From NCBI RefSeq assembly GCF_015223105.1, contig NZ_JADFTZ010000007.1, forward strand, positions 1-64,000: a DNA stretch of 64,000 nucleotides. The letters run 5' to 3'. Under the pieces are notes generated by a model. It saw nothing but the letters and a program-made list of their open reading frames with translations, did no database searches and was not told the DNA's origin. Numbering within the stretch: the stretch's first letter is position 1; the number at the start of each line of letters is the position of its first letter. The translations under genes and the position numbers were made by a program. Source of the DNA: Flavobacterium proteolyticum. GTDB taxonomy: Bacteria; Bacteroidota; Bacteroidia; Flavobacteriales; Flavobacteriaceae. This document shows positions 1-8,603 of the stretch, one piece after another.

Positions 1-25
1 GTGAACTTCTGCTCTAATGCGGGTG

Positions 26-55
26 CAAAAGTAGAAATCTTTTTTGTTCCCACAA
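26..55 (-). promoter_or_regulatory. Leftward promoter of Bacteroidota type
   Basis: On the minus strand a TACTTTTG -7 box (26-33) lies 19 bases downstream of a TTG -33 element (53-55), followed by GCACCC. The same arrangement precedes tRNA-Lys in this window, so it probably drives an RNA or protein gene beyond the left edge. Confidence 0.55.
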
Positions 56-140
56 GGCTTTTAGCTTCTTTTTTTTGTGTTTTTTTTCATGTTTTTCTTA
101 ACTCTCTGATAACAAGGATTTAATATAAGAAAGTTTTTTA

Positions 141-317
141 CATCCCCCTAACCCCCTTCGAAAGGGGAATACTTTTTATTGTGCGTTTGCTTGTTGAATA
201 TATAAGTCATAGAAGTATTTTGTTACATATATATAGCGTGGTAAAAGTTCATAAAAGAGATTCGTGGGTGGATGAACTGGGCGCAACATCCCCCTAGCCC
301 CCTTCGAAGGGGGAATT
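141..317. repeat. Two copies of a CCCCCT-rich short repeat
   Basis: Two near-identical units, 141-170 and 287-317, each read CATCCCCCTA(A/G)CCCCCTTCGAA followed by a G run, so each can fold on itself through CCCCTT/AAGGGG. They sit upstream of thrS with no coding sequence around them and resemble dispersed intergenic repeats of flavobacterial genomes. The rest of 1-640 also holds low-complexity remnants such as CCTACTTCGTAGG (near 383). I see no gene in 60-640. Confidence 0.6.
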
Positions 318-488
318 ATTATACTTATATATATAGTGTAATTAGGTTTTCAGTTGTGGGCTTAACTGCGTTAAGTAATAGCCTACTTCGTAGGAGATGG
401 CGGAATGACAAGTTCAAATTCAAGGGCAAAGTATTGCTCGCTTGGCGAGCCAGTGGGATGGTTATATGAAATAGAAGAAGTCTTGTCT

Positions 489-585
489 AGCCCCGATGGG
501 AGTGGAAATACTTTTGCTTTTTGTTGCCTTCGAATACCTCAGGCAACAAAAAGCAAAAAGATTGTAACGGACAGCGGGACCAAGA
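489..585 (+). ncRNA. Structured RNA-like element, possibly Flavo-1 family
   Basis: The stretch starts TAGCCCCGATGGGAGTGG and ends ACAGCGGGACC, so the two ends can pair through CCCG/CGGG. Between them is a perfect 18-base stem, CTTTTGCTTTTTGTTGCC against its complement at 542-559, with a short loop. A 5' TAGCCC(C/T)GAT and a 3' GCGGGA joined by a variable hairpin is a pattern repeated in Flavobacterium genomes and may correspond to the Flavo-1 RNA family. That family name is recalled, not searched. It lies 110 bases upstream of thrS. Confidence 0.4.
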
Positions 586-643
586 GTTTTATGAAATGCT
601 AAAGGCTGCTTCTAATCTTTTTTAACATTATACCTTATATATA

Positions 644-674
644 TTGTATGGATTTTATTATTCGTTTATATTTG
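644..674 (+). promoter_or_regulatory. Promoter of the thrS-infC-rpmI-rplT operon
   Basis: TTG at 644-646 is followed after 20 bases by TATATTTG (667-674), a perfect TAnnTTTG -7 box, then CACC. The thrS ATG is 20 bases downstream. This is the only good promoter before the translation genes. Confidence 0.7.
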
Positions 675-694
675 CACCTTATAAATTTTAAACA

Positions 695-2635
695 ATGATA
701 AAAGTTACTTTACCCGACGGGTCGGTTAAGGAGATGGCTCAAGGAGTTACTCCAATGGATGTTGCAAAAAGCATTAGTGAAGGTTTGGCTAGAAACGTGA
801 TTTCGGCTTCCTATAATGGTACCACTATTGAAACGACGACGACCTTAACGACGGACGGTACACTTATATTATATACATGGAATGACAAAGAGGGTAAAAA
901 AGCTTTTTGGCATTCGACTTCGCACGTGATGGCGCAAGCTTTGGAAGAAATTTTCCCTGGAATTAAATTAACACTTGGACCTGCGATTGATAATGGTTTC
1001 TATTACGATGTGGATTTTGGTGATAAAAAAATTACGGATGCGGATTTCAAAAAGATTGAAGACCGTGTGTTAGAAATTTCGAGAGAGAAGCATGAATTTA
1101 AAATGCGTTCGGTTTCTAAAGCGGAAGCATTGGAGGTTTATAAAAATAATGAGTACAAAACCGAATTGATTTCGAATTTAGAAGACGGAACCATTACGTT
1201 CTGCGATCATTCGAACTTCTTTGATTTGTGTCGTGGTGGTCATATTCCGAATACAGGAATTATCAAAGCGATGAAAATTTTATCGGTAGCGGGTGCTTAC
1301 TGGAGAGGTGATGAAAAGAACAAGCAGTTAACTCGTGTTTACGGAATTTCGTTCCCAAAACAAAAAGACTTAACAGATTACCTAGAATTATTAGAAGAAG
1401 CAAAACGTCGCGACCATAGAAAATTAGGAAAAGAATTAGAATTATTCCATTTTTCACAAAAAGTAGGTCAAGGTTTACCATTATGGTTACCAAAAGGAGC
1501 TGCTTTGCGCGATAGATTAGAGCAATTCTTGAAAAAAGCACAGAAAAAAGCAGGTTACGAGCAAGTAGTTACACCTCATATTGGAATGAAAGACTTGTAT
1601 GTGACTTCTGGACACTATGCTAAATATGGTGCGGATAGTTTCCAACCGATTCATACTCCAGCGGAAGGCGAAGAGTTCTTGTTAAAACCAATGAACTGTC
1701 CACACCACTGTGAGATTTACAATGCAAGACCTTGGTCGTACAAAGATTTACCAAAGCGTTATGCTGAATTTGGAACAGTTTATCGTTACGAGCAATCGGG
1801 TGAATTACATGGATTGACTCGTGTTAGAGGATTTACTCAAGATGATGCACATATTTTCTGTACGCCTGATCAATTGGATGCGGAATTCAAAAATGTTATC
1901 GACTTAGTATTATATGTTTTTGGTTCGTTAGGATTTGAAAACTTTACAGCTCAGGTATCGGTTCGTGATTTAGATAATCCGGATAAATACATAGGTAGCG
2001 TTGAAAACTGGGAAAAAGCTGAAAATGCAATTATCAGTGCTGCGAAAGATAAAGGATTGAATTATGTGATTGAAGCTGGTGAAGCGGCTTTCTATGGTCC
2101 GAAATTGGATTTCATGGTGAAAGATGCTTTAGGCAGAAGTTGGCAACTAGGAACTATTCAAGTAGATTACAATTTACCAGAGCGTTTTGAATTATCTTAT
2201 AAAGGTGCAGATGACAAGTTACATCGCCCAGTTATGATACACCGAGCGCCTTTTGGATCGATGGAACGTTTTATCGCAATTTTATTGGAACACACGGCAG
2301 GAAATTTCCCAATTTGGTTGATGCCTGAGCAAGCTATAATCTTGTCTTTGAGTGAGAAATATGAAAATTATGCGAAAAAAGTTTTAGATTTGCTAGAAAA
2401 TCACGAAATTCGCGCCCTAATTGACAACCGAAATGAAACAATCGGTAAGAAAATTAGAGAAGCGGAGATGAACAAATATCCGTTTATGCTGATTGTTGGC
2501 GAGGAAGAAGAGAAAAACGGAACGATTTCTGTGAGACAACGCGGACAAGAAGGAAAAGGAAATATATCGGTTACTATTGAGCAATTTGCTGCAATGATAA
2601 ACGAAGAAATCAATAAAACATTAAAACAATTTTAA
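695..2635 (+). CDS. thrS: Threonine--tRNA ligase
   Basis: Cytoplasmic class II aminoacyl-tRNA synthetase that charges tRNA-Thr and edits Ser-tRNA-Thr. The 646-residue length is normal. In order: an N-terminal TGS domain ([13 protein letters not shown]), the editing domain with [11 protein letters not shown] and the CRGGHIP segment, the class II core with zinc-site residues around [10 protein letters not shown], motif 2 [12 protein letters not shown], motif 3 near [11 protein letters not shown], and a C-terminal anticodon-binding domain. The ATG lies just after a clear promoter. It heads an operon with infC, rpmI and rplT, an order widely conserved in bacteria. Confidence 0.97.
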   Translation: MIKVTLPDGSVKEMAQGVTPMDVAKSISEGLARNVISASYNGTTIETTTTLTTDGTLILYTWNDKEGKKAFWHSTSHVMAQALEEIFPGIKLTLGPAIDNGFYYDVDFGDKKITDADFKKIEDRVLEISREKHEFKMRSVSKAEALEVYKNNEYKTELISNLEDGTITFCDHSNFFDLCRGGHIPNTGIIKAMKILSVAGAYWRGDEKNKQLTRVYGISFPKQKDLTDYLELLEEAKRRDHRKLGKELELFHFSQKVGQGLPLWLPKGAALRDRLEQFLKKAQKKAGYEQVVTPHIGMKDLYVTSGHYAKYGADSFQPIHTPAEGEEFLLKPMNCPHHCEIYNARPWSYKDLPKRYAEFGTVYRYEQSGELHGLTRVRGFTQDDAHIFCTPDQLDAEFKNVIDLVLYVFGSLGFENFTAQVSVRDLDNPDKYIGSVENWEKAENAIISAAKDKGLNYVIEAGEAAFYGPKLDFMVKDALGRSWQLGTIQVDYNLPERFELSYKGADDKLHRPVMIHRAPFGSMERFIAILLEHTAGNFPIWLMPEQAIILSLSEKYENYAKKVLDLLENHEIRALIDNRNETIGKKIREAEMNKYPFMLIVGEEEEKNGTISVRQRGQEGKGNISVTIEQFAAMINEEINKTLKQF

Positions 2636-2657
2636 GTTTAACTAAAATCTTAAAGCC

Positions 2658-3215
2658 ATAGCAATTAGAAACAACAGAGGTTTTCAACCTCGCGAAGAGA
2701 AAAAAGCAGCGCACCGTATCAACAATTTGATTCGTGTTCCTGAAGTACGTTTAGTAGGCGAAAATATTGAGCCTGGAGTTTACAAAATAGCGGAAGCCCT
2801 TCGTTTAGCTGAAGAGCAAGAAGTTGATTTGGTAGAAATTTCTCCAAATGCTGAGCCACCCGTTTGTAAATTGATGGATTATGGTAAGTTTTTGTACCAA
2901 CAAAAGAAGAGAGATAAAGAACTTAAAGCAAAATCGACTCAGATTGTAATTAAAGAGATCCGTTTTGGACCTCAAACAGATGAGCATGATTATGAGTTTA
3001 AGAAAAAGAACGCGATTAAATTTTTACAAGATGGTGCTAAATTAAAAGCATTTGTATTCTTTAAAGGGCGCTCGATTATCTACAAAGAGCAAGGACAAAT
3101 TTTATTATTACGTTTGGCTCAAGAATTGGAAGAGTTTGGAAAAGTAGAAGCGATGCCAGTTTTAGAAGGAAAACGTATGATTATGTACATAGCTCCGAAG
3201 AAAAAAGGAAAATAA
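2658..3215 (+). CDS. infC: Translation initiation factor IF-3 (non-ATG start)
   Basis: Binds the 30S subunit and enforces fidelity of start-codon choice. The conserved body runs from [14 protein letters not shown] through [17 protein letters not shown] and [14 protein letters not shown] to the C-terminal domain ending APKKKGK. There is no ATG: an in-frame TAA at 2643-2645 is followed by ATA (2658), GCA, ATT (2664), AGA, AAC, AAC, matching the IF-3 N-terminus (M)AIRNNRG as I recall it. A TTG at 2727 would delete the conserved [12 protein letters not shown] segment. A rare start codon (AUU in E. coli) is a hallmark of infC and allows IF-3 autoregulation. ATA versus ATT is not settled. Confidence 0.9.
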   Translation: MAIRNNRGFQPREEKKAAHRINNLIRVPEVRLVGENIEPGVYKIAEALRLAEEQEVDLVEISPNAEPPVCKLMDYGKFLYQQKKRDKELKAKSTQIVIKEIRFGPQTDEHDYEFKKKNAIKFLQDGAKLKAFVFFKGRSIIYKEQGQILLLRLAQELEEFGKVEAMPVLEGKRMIMYIAPKKKGK

Positions 3216-3279
3216 GAGATTGCCCAGCAAACTCTTTTGAAAAATAATAAGTAAGATAGATTATAAATACAGGAAGAAA

Positions 3280-3477
3280 ATGCCTAAAATGAAAACAAAA
3301 TCTAGTGCTAAGAAACGATTCAAAGTTACTGGCTCTGGAAAAATCAAGAGAAAACACGCTTTTAAAAGTCACATTTTGACTAAAAAATCTAAAAAGCGTA
3401 AATTAGCTTTAACTCACTCTACATTGGTTCACCCAACAGATGAGAGAAGCATTAAACAACAATTAAATTTAATTTAA
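3280..3477 (+). CDS. rpmI: 50S ribosomal protein L35
   Basis: A basic 65-residue protein with the family signature [14 protein letters not shown] near the start, a [14 protein letters not shown] segment and a KKSKKRKL stretch. L35 is a late-assembling 50S component. It sits between infC and rplT as in most bacteria. The ATG follows AGGAAGAAA, a reasonable ribosome-binding context. Confidence 0.95.
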   Translation: MPKMKTKSSAKKRFKVTGSGKIKRKHAFKSHILTKKSKKRKLALTHSTLVHPTDERSIKQQLNLI

Positions 3478-3615
3478 TCGTTGTTGGTTAAAACAATTTA
3501 GTAACCCTGGAGTGGGCTGAATGAAGAACAAAGTTAAAAGTACAAAGTATAAAGTATGATGTTCTACGTTTAAAAGTGTTGAGAAACCGCCTTACTGCAA
3601 AAAACATTTAAAATT

Positions 3616-3960
3616 ATGCCAAGAGCAACAAATTCAGTAGCTACTAAAGCTAGAAAAAAAAGAGTATTAAAACAAGCCAAAGGTTTCTTTGGAAGACGTA
3701 AAAACGTTTGGACTGTAGCTAAAAACGCGGTAGAAAAAGCAATGGCTTATGCTTACCGTGATAGAAAACAAAACAAAAGAAATTTCCGTGCTTTATGGAT
3801 TACGCGTATCAATGCTGGTGCACGTTTACATGGTATGAGTTATTCTCAATTTATGGGGAAAGTAAAAGCTAACAATATCGAATTGAACCGTAAAGTTCTT
3901 GCTGATTTAGCTATGAATCACCCAGCTGCTTTCACAGCTATCGTTAACAAAATTAAATAA
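3616..3960 (+). CDS. rplT: 50S ribosomal protein L20
   Basis: Binds 23S rRNA early in 50S assembly and in many bacteria represses translation of its own operon. The 114 residues include the typical [16 protein letters not shown] start, the [12 protein letters not shown] segment and [15 protein letters not shown]. It is last in the thrS-infC-rpmI-rplT operon and is followed by a strong intrinsic terminator. The 138-base gap after rpmI contains low-complexity sequence (AAAGTATAAAGTATGA); no leader structure could be recognised by eye. Confidence 0.96.
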   Translation: MPRATNSVATKARKKRVLKQAKGFFGRRKNVWTVAKNAVEKAMAYAYRDRKQNKRNFRALWITRINAGARLHGMSYSQFMGKVKANNIELNRKVLADLAMNHPAAFTAIVNKIK

Positions 3961-3994
3961 TTACGTCTAACTCAGTTTATCTTACTTATATATC

Positions 3995-4023
3995 AAACCC
4001 CGATGAAAATCGGGGTTTTTTAT
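3995..4023 (+). terminator. Intrinsic terminator after rplT
   Basis: AACCCCGAT, a GAAA loop, ATCGGGG and a T run form a classic hairpin that closes the translation operon. Confidence 0.85.
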
Positions 4024-4079
4024 TTGTAATAAGTTTGATTGTGGGCACGGAATGCAATTCCGCGCAAGCGGGCGGTTTT

Positions 4080-4655
4080 TTATTCACAATGTGCACATAG
4101 TAAATTATATGTACTTATTGAACCACCAACTTGTCTACTTTTAAAATATTCTTTTTCTATTTTTACTTTAGTATCAAAATCATAGCAATTCAATTCATTA
4201 CTTTTATTACAAGTCGAAAAAATATAATACGGCATTTTGCAACAAATCCAATTATTATTTGGTTCAATTTTAATAATACCTTTTTTGATTAAGGATTCTA
4301 TTTCTTTTTGATTTTTTTTCTTACTTAAAGGTTTTTCAAAATCATAGAAAATTACATCTAAACCATTAATTTTTTTATAAATAAAATCATTTTTGATTCG
4401 AAAAGGAATACAAGATTCTGTTAATTCAATAATTCTGCCAGATCTTCCTATTTCTTGAGTACAAATCAAAAGTTTACTTTCTTTATTTTTAAGATTTAAA
4501 ATTGTATCACATATTTTTTTAGAGTTAATTACAAAATTTGAAAGCGATTCTAAATTATCAATTGTCTTTATTCCTTTCCTTTCTGAATTATTACAAGAAA
4601 AAAATAAAAATATTATGAAGAGTACTATTGTGATAATTGGTATTTTTTTTGACAT
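4080..4655 (-). CDS. Hypothetical lipoprotein
   Basis: A 191-residue product of unknown function. The N-terminus MSKKIPIITIV, a hydrophobic stretch and FFSCNNSE fit a signal peptide II lipobox with the lipidated cysteine at about residue 21. The mature part has several further cysteines (LLICTQE, WICCKMPYY, STCNKS, LLCAHCE), enough for disulfides outside the cytoplasm. It stands alone, converging on rplT. I do not recognise a domain. Confidence 0.75.
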   Translation of the reverse strand: MSKKIPIITIVLFIIFLFFSCNNSERKGIKTIDNLESLSNFVINSKKICDTILNLKNKESKLLICTQEIGRSGRIIELTESCIPFRIKNDFIYKKINGLDVIFYDFEKPLSKKKNQKEIESLIKKGIIKIEPNNNWICCKMPYYIFSTCNKSNELNCYDFDTKVKIEKEYFKSRQVGGSISTYNLLCAHCE

Positions 4656-4794
4656 TTTTTTGAATTAAAATTACCATTCGCTTAACGTATTATCAAATAT
4701 AAGAAATTTAATTCAAAACATTAAAAACCTTCCTAAAACACAATCATTTATTATTCCTCAGAATTCAATACCTTTACACTTTAAAAATACTACT

Positions 4795-5700
4795 TTGAAT
4801 ACAACCAAAACCATAACCGGCTTTCATCCGAAAAACAAACACCACGGCAAATACGATTTCAAAACTTTAATTGCAGCAAATCCTGATTTAGCACCATTTG
4901 TTGCGGTGAATGAATATGGAATGGAAACGATTGATTTCGCGAATCCTGATGCGGTGAAAATGTTGAACAAAGCCTTGTTGTTACATTATTATGGTTTGAA
5001 AAATTGGGATATTCCAAAAGGATTTCTTTGTCCGCCTATTCCAGGACGTGCAGAATATATTCATCAAGTTGCCGATATTTTAGAAGATACATATGGCACG
5101 CTTCAAACGAAACATAAAATTCGCATTTTAGATATCGGAATTGGAGCGAATTGTATTTATCCTATAATTGGCGTTTCAGAATACGATTGGCGTTTTGTTG
5201 GTAGCGAAGTCGACAAACAAGCTTTTGAAGCGGCTCAGGAAAACATCAATTCGAATCAGAAATTAAAAGAAAACGTTGCGTTGCGATTGCAAACTTCAAA
5301 ACGAAACATTTTCAAGAATATCATTCTTCCAGAAGATCAATTTGATATGACGATTTGTAATCCGCCATTTCATAGTTCGAAAGAAGAAGCGAATAAAGGC
5401 ACGATTCGAAAAAACAAGAATTTAGGTATTGAAGATTCGAAAAAACCTACGTTAAACTTTGGTGGTGTAAATAACGAGTTGTGGTGCGAAGGTGGCGAAT
5501 TAGCGTTCATCAGTAATATGATTTATGAAAGTGTGCATTTTAAAGCGCAAGTAAAATGGTTTTCGTCGTTAGTTTCGAAAAAGGATAATTTGAAACCGTT
5601 GCTTTCACATCTTAAAAAAGTAAAAGCTACGTACGAAATTACAGAAATGAAACACGGAAATAAAGTGAGTAGAATTTTGTTTTGGACGTTTAAGGAGTAA
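4795..5700 (+). CDS. rlmF: 23S rRNA (adenine(1618)-N(6))-methyltransferase
   Basis: SAM-dependent enzyme that methylates A1618 of 23S rRNA. The 301 residues contain the RlmF/YbiN features: HPKNKHHGKYDF near the N-terminus, the SAM-binding ILDIGIGANCIYP loop, and NPPFHSS as the catalytic N-P-P-F motif, followed by the family's long insert. The frame opens at TTG; the next ATG (about residue 43) would remove the conserved HPKNKHHG, so the TTG start is preferred. A weak TACCTTTA box at 4769-4776 may be its promoter. Confidence 0.9.
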   Translation: MNTTKTITGFHPKNKHHGKYDFKTLIAANPDLAPFVAVNEYGMETIDFANPDAVKMLNKALLLHYYGLKNWDIPKGFLCPPIPGRAEYIHQVADILEDTYGTLQTKHKIRILDIGIGANCIYPIIGVSEYDWRFVGSEVDKQAFEAAQENINSNQKLKENVALRLQTSKRNIFKNIILPEDQFDMTICNPPFHSSKEEANKGTIRKNKNLGIEDSKKPTLNFGGVNNELWCEGGELAFISNMIYESVHFKAQVKWFSSLVSKKDNLKPLLSHLKKVKATYEITEMKHGNKVSRILFWTFKE

Positions 5701-5734
5701 AAAAAAATTAAATGTTTCTATAGTTCTCGATACA

Positions 5735-5772
5735 TTTTGTCTTTATAAATCTAAGGATTTACAAAGACAAAA
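5735..5772. repeat. Long hairpin (palindromic repeat)
   Basis: A 17-base arm, TTTTGTCTTTATAAATC (5735-5751), pairs with 5756-5772 with one mismatch around a 4-base loop. Outside it lie CTCGATACA on the left and CACTCGAA on the right. It has no T run and resembles a dispersed palindromic (REP/MITE-like) element rather than a terminator, although it lies just after rlmF. Confidence 0.55.
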
Positions 5773-5814
5773 CACTCGAATTGACGAAAGAAAAAATAAT
5801 TAATAAAGAACATT

Positions 5815-6276
5815 ATGCAGGAATTACATAGGCTTTTAGATCAATTAGAATCGGATATTTTGTCTTTTGAGAAAGTGAATTTAGCGGTTTCTTCGGGAAG
5901 TGTGGGTTGGCATATTGCGCATAGTTTAAAAACGATTGACCAAATTGTTACGGCTTGTAAACATTCGAACCCGTCGGAATATCAATGGCATTTTAATTTT
6001 AAACGCTTTTTGATTATGTCAGTAGCGAAAAAGATTCCAAGAGGAAAAGCAAAAGCTCCAAAAATCGTAAGACCTGAAGGTGATATTTCTCCTGAAACTT
6101 TGGCTTTAAGTTTAGAAAAAGTGAGAGAAAATATTAAGGATTGGAAAAGTTTGGATAAAAATGCTCATTTTCCGCATCCGTTTTTTGGAATTTTAAATAA
6201 GAAAGAGACGGAAAAATTCTTGATATTACACACCAGACATCATGTAATGATTATAAAGGATATCCTCAAAAGTTAG
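5815..6276 (+). CDS. DinB-like protein (DUF1569 type)
   Basis: A 153-residue helical-bundle protein. The spaced histidines WHIAHSLKTID (about residue 33) and LHTRHHVMIIKD near the C-terminus match the metal-binding histidine pattern of the DinB/YfiT superfamily, and the middle PRGKAKAPKIVRPEG is typical of DUF1569 proteins. No enzyme activity is assigned for this branch. The gene stands alone after rlmF and converges on a membrane-protein gene only 6 bases away. Confidence 0.7.
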   Translation: MQELHRLLDQLESDILSFEKVNLAVSSGSVGWHIAHSLKTIDQIVTACKHSNPSEYQWHFNFKRFLIMSVAKKIPRGKAKAPKIVRPEGDISPETLALSLEKVRENIKDWKSLDKNAHFPHPFFGILNKKETEKFLILHTRHHVMIIKDILKS

Positions 6277-6282
6277 TTCCTT

Positions 6283-6969
6283 TTATAAATCTCCTAATAA
6301 AACATCGTCTTCTTCATTATCGTTTTTATGTAATTTAGAAGTAAAAAAAGCATATTCTCTATATATCATAAATTGAAATATGATATAAAAAACGGTATTG
6401 AAAATCCAAATATCAATATGAGGATTTTCAATTAAAACCAATTCTAGATTCCCATAAAGAAAAATAGACACACTACAAAGAAGGTATAAAATCAATCCAA
6501 TTGAAAAATTATAGTAATAATGTACCTTATCCATTTCTTTATAAATGAAATAAAAAGCATATACAACTAAAATAAAGGATGTTGCTATAATTTCGTATTC
6601 ATTAAACCTCCAAAACAAACTCGGGTCAAAAATGTACATGACTACTAAAATCGTCATTTGAATTAGATAAACAAACAAGATAATTTTACTTATAAAATTA
6701 CTTCCAATAAGTTTATGATAGAGATAACTCAAAAAAGTAAATTGAAAAATAAAATAGAAGTGCGAGATAAAAAAATTAGCATTGGGTTTTAGAATTCCAA
6801 TAACATGACAAGCTACTTCAATAATAGAAAGAGTAACTAAATAAATTAAAAAAACATTTGAAATTTGTTTTTTAATCTGACTATTTCTCAAAAAAAGAAT
6901 CGTATTGAAAACTAAAAAAAATAATCCCAATAGACTAATAACAAAAGAAAATAAATATTTGTTTTCCAT
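6283..6969 (-). CDS. Multi-pass membrane protein
   Basis: A 228-residue protein of about seven hydrophobic segments with a short acidic tail (NDNEEDDVLLGDL). It resembles the protein at 10071-10706 in length, topology and the phrase HFYFIFQFTFLSYLYHKL versus HHFYELFQFVILSYFFSLL, so the two are probably paralogues. It lies 5 bases downstream of the 6975-8252 gene and is likely cotranscribed with it. A sensory or signalling role is only suggested by the paralogue, which overlaps a histidine kinase gene. Confidence 0.7.
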   Translation of the reverse strand: MENKYLFSFVISLLGLFFLVFNTILFLRNSQIKKQISNVFLIYLVTLSIIEVACHVIGILKPNANFFISHFYFIFQFTFLSYLYHKLIGSNFISKIILFVYLIQMTILVVMYIFDPSLFWRFNEYEIIATSFILVVYAFYFIYKEMDKVHYYYNFSIGLILYLLCSVSIFLYGNLELVLIENPHIDIWIFNTVFYIIFQFMIYREYAFFTSKLHKNDNEEDDVLLGDL

Positions 6970-6974
6970 AGAAA

Positions 6975-8252
6975 TTAGGTTTTTAGTTTTTTCTTTCTAG
7001 CCGCTGGAAACAATACGTTATTTAAAATCAGACGATAGCCTGGAGAGTTTGGATGTAAATCTAAAACCGTTGGCGCATCTCCTACTCTATGTTGGTAATC
7101 TTCTGGATCGTGACCGCCATAAAACGTAAACATTCCTTTTCCTTTAGTTCCATGAATGTAACGTGCTTCTCCATTAATTTTACATTCGCCCATCACTAAA
7201 ACATTCGATTTTATTTTTTCAGCATTAAAAGCAGTGGTTTGTCCCATAAAACCTTTTACTAATTGCGTATGATTTTGGCACAACATGGTAGGAATTGGAT
7301 CCCATTTTGCCGAATATTCCATCAAAGTGAAGTAGTCTTTATCCATAGAAAAAGCGCCTTTTCCGTGTTGCTCTGTAGTATCAATATCGGAAAATTCGTA
7401 AACCATTGGATTACGAACTAAAGTATAATCTTTGAAAGCAAACGTACTGGTGTAATCAATTTTAGCTTGATAATTAGCTTCTGAATCATCACCATCAAAC
7501 ATAGGTTCACAAATATCAACACCTTCCGCTGAAAGCGCAATATCAAAACTATCGGTTGCGGAACACATCGCAAACATAAATCCGCCACCAATTACAAAAT
7601 CTCTAATTTTTTTAGCTACCGCTAGCTTTTCTTCTGAAACTTTATTGTAGCCTAACTTTTTAGCCAAGGCTTCTGCATCAGCTTTTTGTTGAATGTACCA
7701 AGGAGTGCTTCTGTAATTTCCAAAAAACTTCCCATATTGTCCAGTAAAATCCTCGTGATGTAAATGCAACCAATCATATAACAATAATTGGTCGGACAAC
7801 ACTTCTTCATCATAAATTTCGGTGTAAGGAATTTCGGCATACGTTAATACCATCGTTACAGCATCGTCCCAAGGTTGTTTTCCTTTTGGAGTATAAACCG
7901 CAATTTTTGGAGCTTTTTCTAGCACAACCGTTTCCATATTTTGAGATGGCGAACTGATATCTTCTAAAATTGAATTTGCAGCGGCATCCGATAAAACTTC
8001 AAAAGTTACACCTCGAATTTGACATTCTTTTCGAATCTCGGGTGCATCGGGTAATAAAAAAGAACCTCCTCTATAATTTAACAACCAACTTACTTTGTAA
8101 CTTTTATCTAAAGCCCAATAGGTAATTCCGTATGCTTTTAAGTGATTTTGTTGACCTCCGGCTTCCATTGGTAATAAAACAAAAGAAGCTCTACTCGAAA
8201 ACGAGCAAAGTAAAAACAATACAAAAAACAAGTGAAGGCCTTTAAATTTCAT
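6975..8252 (-). CDS. Secreted Bacteroidota protein (often labelled asparagine synthetase B)
   Basis: A product of about 425 residues with an N-terminal signal peptide (FKGLHLFFVLFLLCSF then SSRASF). The body contains AYGITYWALD, WLLNYRGGSF, a conserved HLHHEDFTGQYGKF segment and MCSATDSFD. As I recall, this family carries the automatic name asparagine synthetase B, but no Cys2 glutaminase nucleophile or ATP-pyrophosphatase SGGLDS motif is visible and the protein is exported, so that name is not supported. Two ATGs compete (8261 and 8252); the second gives the tighter signal peptide. Confidence 0.75.
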   Translation of the reverse strand: MKFKGLHLFFVLFLLCSFSSRASFVLLPMEAGGQQNHLKAYGITYWALDKSYKVSWLLNYRGGSFLLPDAPEIRKECQIRGVTFEVLSDAAANSILEDISSPSQNMETVVLEKAPKIAVYTPKGKQPWDDAVTMVLTYAEIPYTEIYDEEVLSDQLLLYDWLHLHHEDFTGQYGKFFGNYRSTPWYIQQKADAEALAKKLGYNKVSEEKLAVAKKIRDFVIGGGFMFAMCSATDSFDIALSAEGVDICEPMFDGDDSEANYQAKIDYTSTFAFKDYTLVRNPMVYEFSDIDTTEQHGKGAFSMDKDYFTLMEYSAKWDPIPTMLCQNHTQLVKGFMGQTTAFNAEKIKSNVLVMGECKINGEARYIHGTKGKGMFTFYGGHDPEDYQHRVGDAPTVLDLHPNSPGYRLILNNVLFPAARKKKLKT

Positions 8253-8323
8253 GGTTAACAAATATCAATGCACTAATTTATAACATTTCTAACAAATATC
8301 ATTTATCGAAATGTTAAAGTCGT

Positions 8324-8387
8324 ACCCCCGTAAAAATACCTGGTTACCCCCGTAAAAATACCTGGTTTGAAAATCAGGTATTTTTAC
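8324..8387. repeat. Palindromic element, core-genome copy
   Basis: ACCCCCGTAAAAATACCTGG occurs twice in tandem (8324-8343 and 8346-8365, period 22). The second copy runs into a perfect 13-base hairpin, GTAAAAATACCTG (8352-8364) with its complement at 8375-8387. The 43 bases 8345-8387 are identical, in reverse complement, to 28574-28616 inside the mobile element. It lies between the secreted-protein gene and the response regulator gene and may be a regulator-binding site. Confidence 0.75.
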
Positions 8388-8444
8388 TCTTACACAGGAA
8401 TATTTTTTGCTTTAGTTTTGACATGTATCAAAATAATAGAAAAG

Positions 8445-8582
8445 ATGAACACAAACAGTAGTAATTTATCGTTAATAAACTCGAAAGAAATGAAATTGTT
8501 AAAAAGAATCGGATATATAGTACTTATTATTACTATCCTGGTGTATTTTGTTTTAGTTTTTCAATTCTGTAGAACTTATTAA
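8445..8582 (+). CDS. Possible small membrane protein
   Basis: A 45-residue frame from ATG 8445 with one hydrophobic segment near the C-terminus (IGYIVLIITILVYFVLVF) preceded by lysine and arginine, the charge pattern expected of a single-pass membrane peptide. The frame also stays open upstream to a TTG at 8367 inside the palindromic element, which is unlikely to be used. No clear promoter or family. Apart from this and the palindromic element, 8262-8603 holds nothing recognisable. Confidence 0.3.
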   Translation: MNTNSSNLSLINSKEMKLLKRIGYIVLIITILVYFVLVFQFCRTY

Positions 8583-8603
8583 TTACAGTAGCAAGAACAG
8601 AAA

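Noticed and set aside
272..602. Two 65-codon frames upstream of thrS
   Set aside because: They run through repeats and the hairpin element, have no family-like composition and no promoter.
1263..1541. Minus-strand frame inside thrS
   Set aside because: Shadow of the thrS coding sequence with no independent features.
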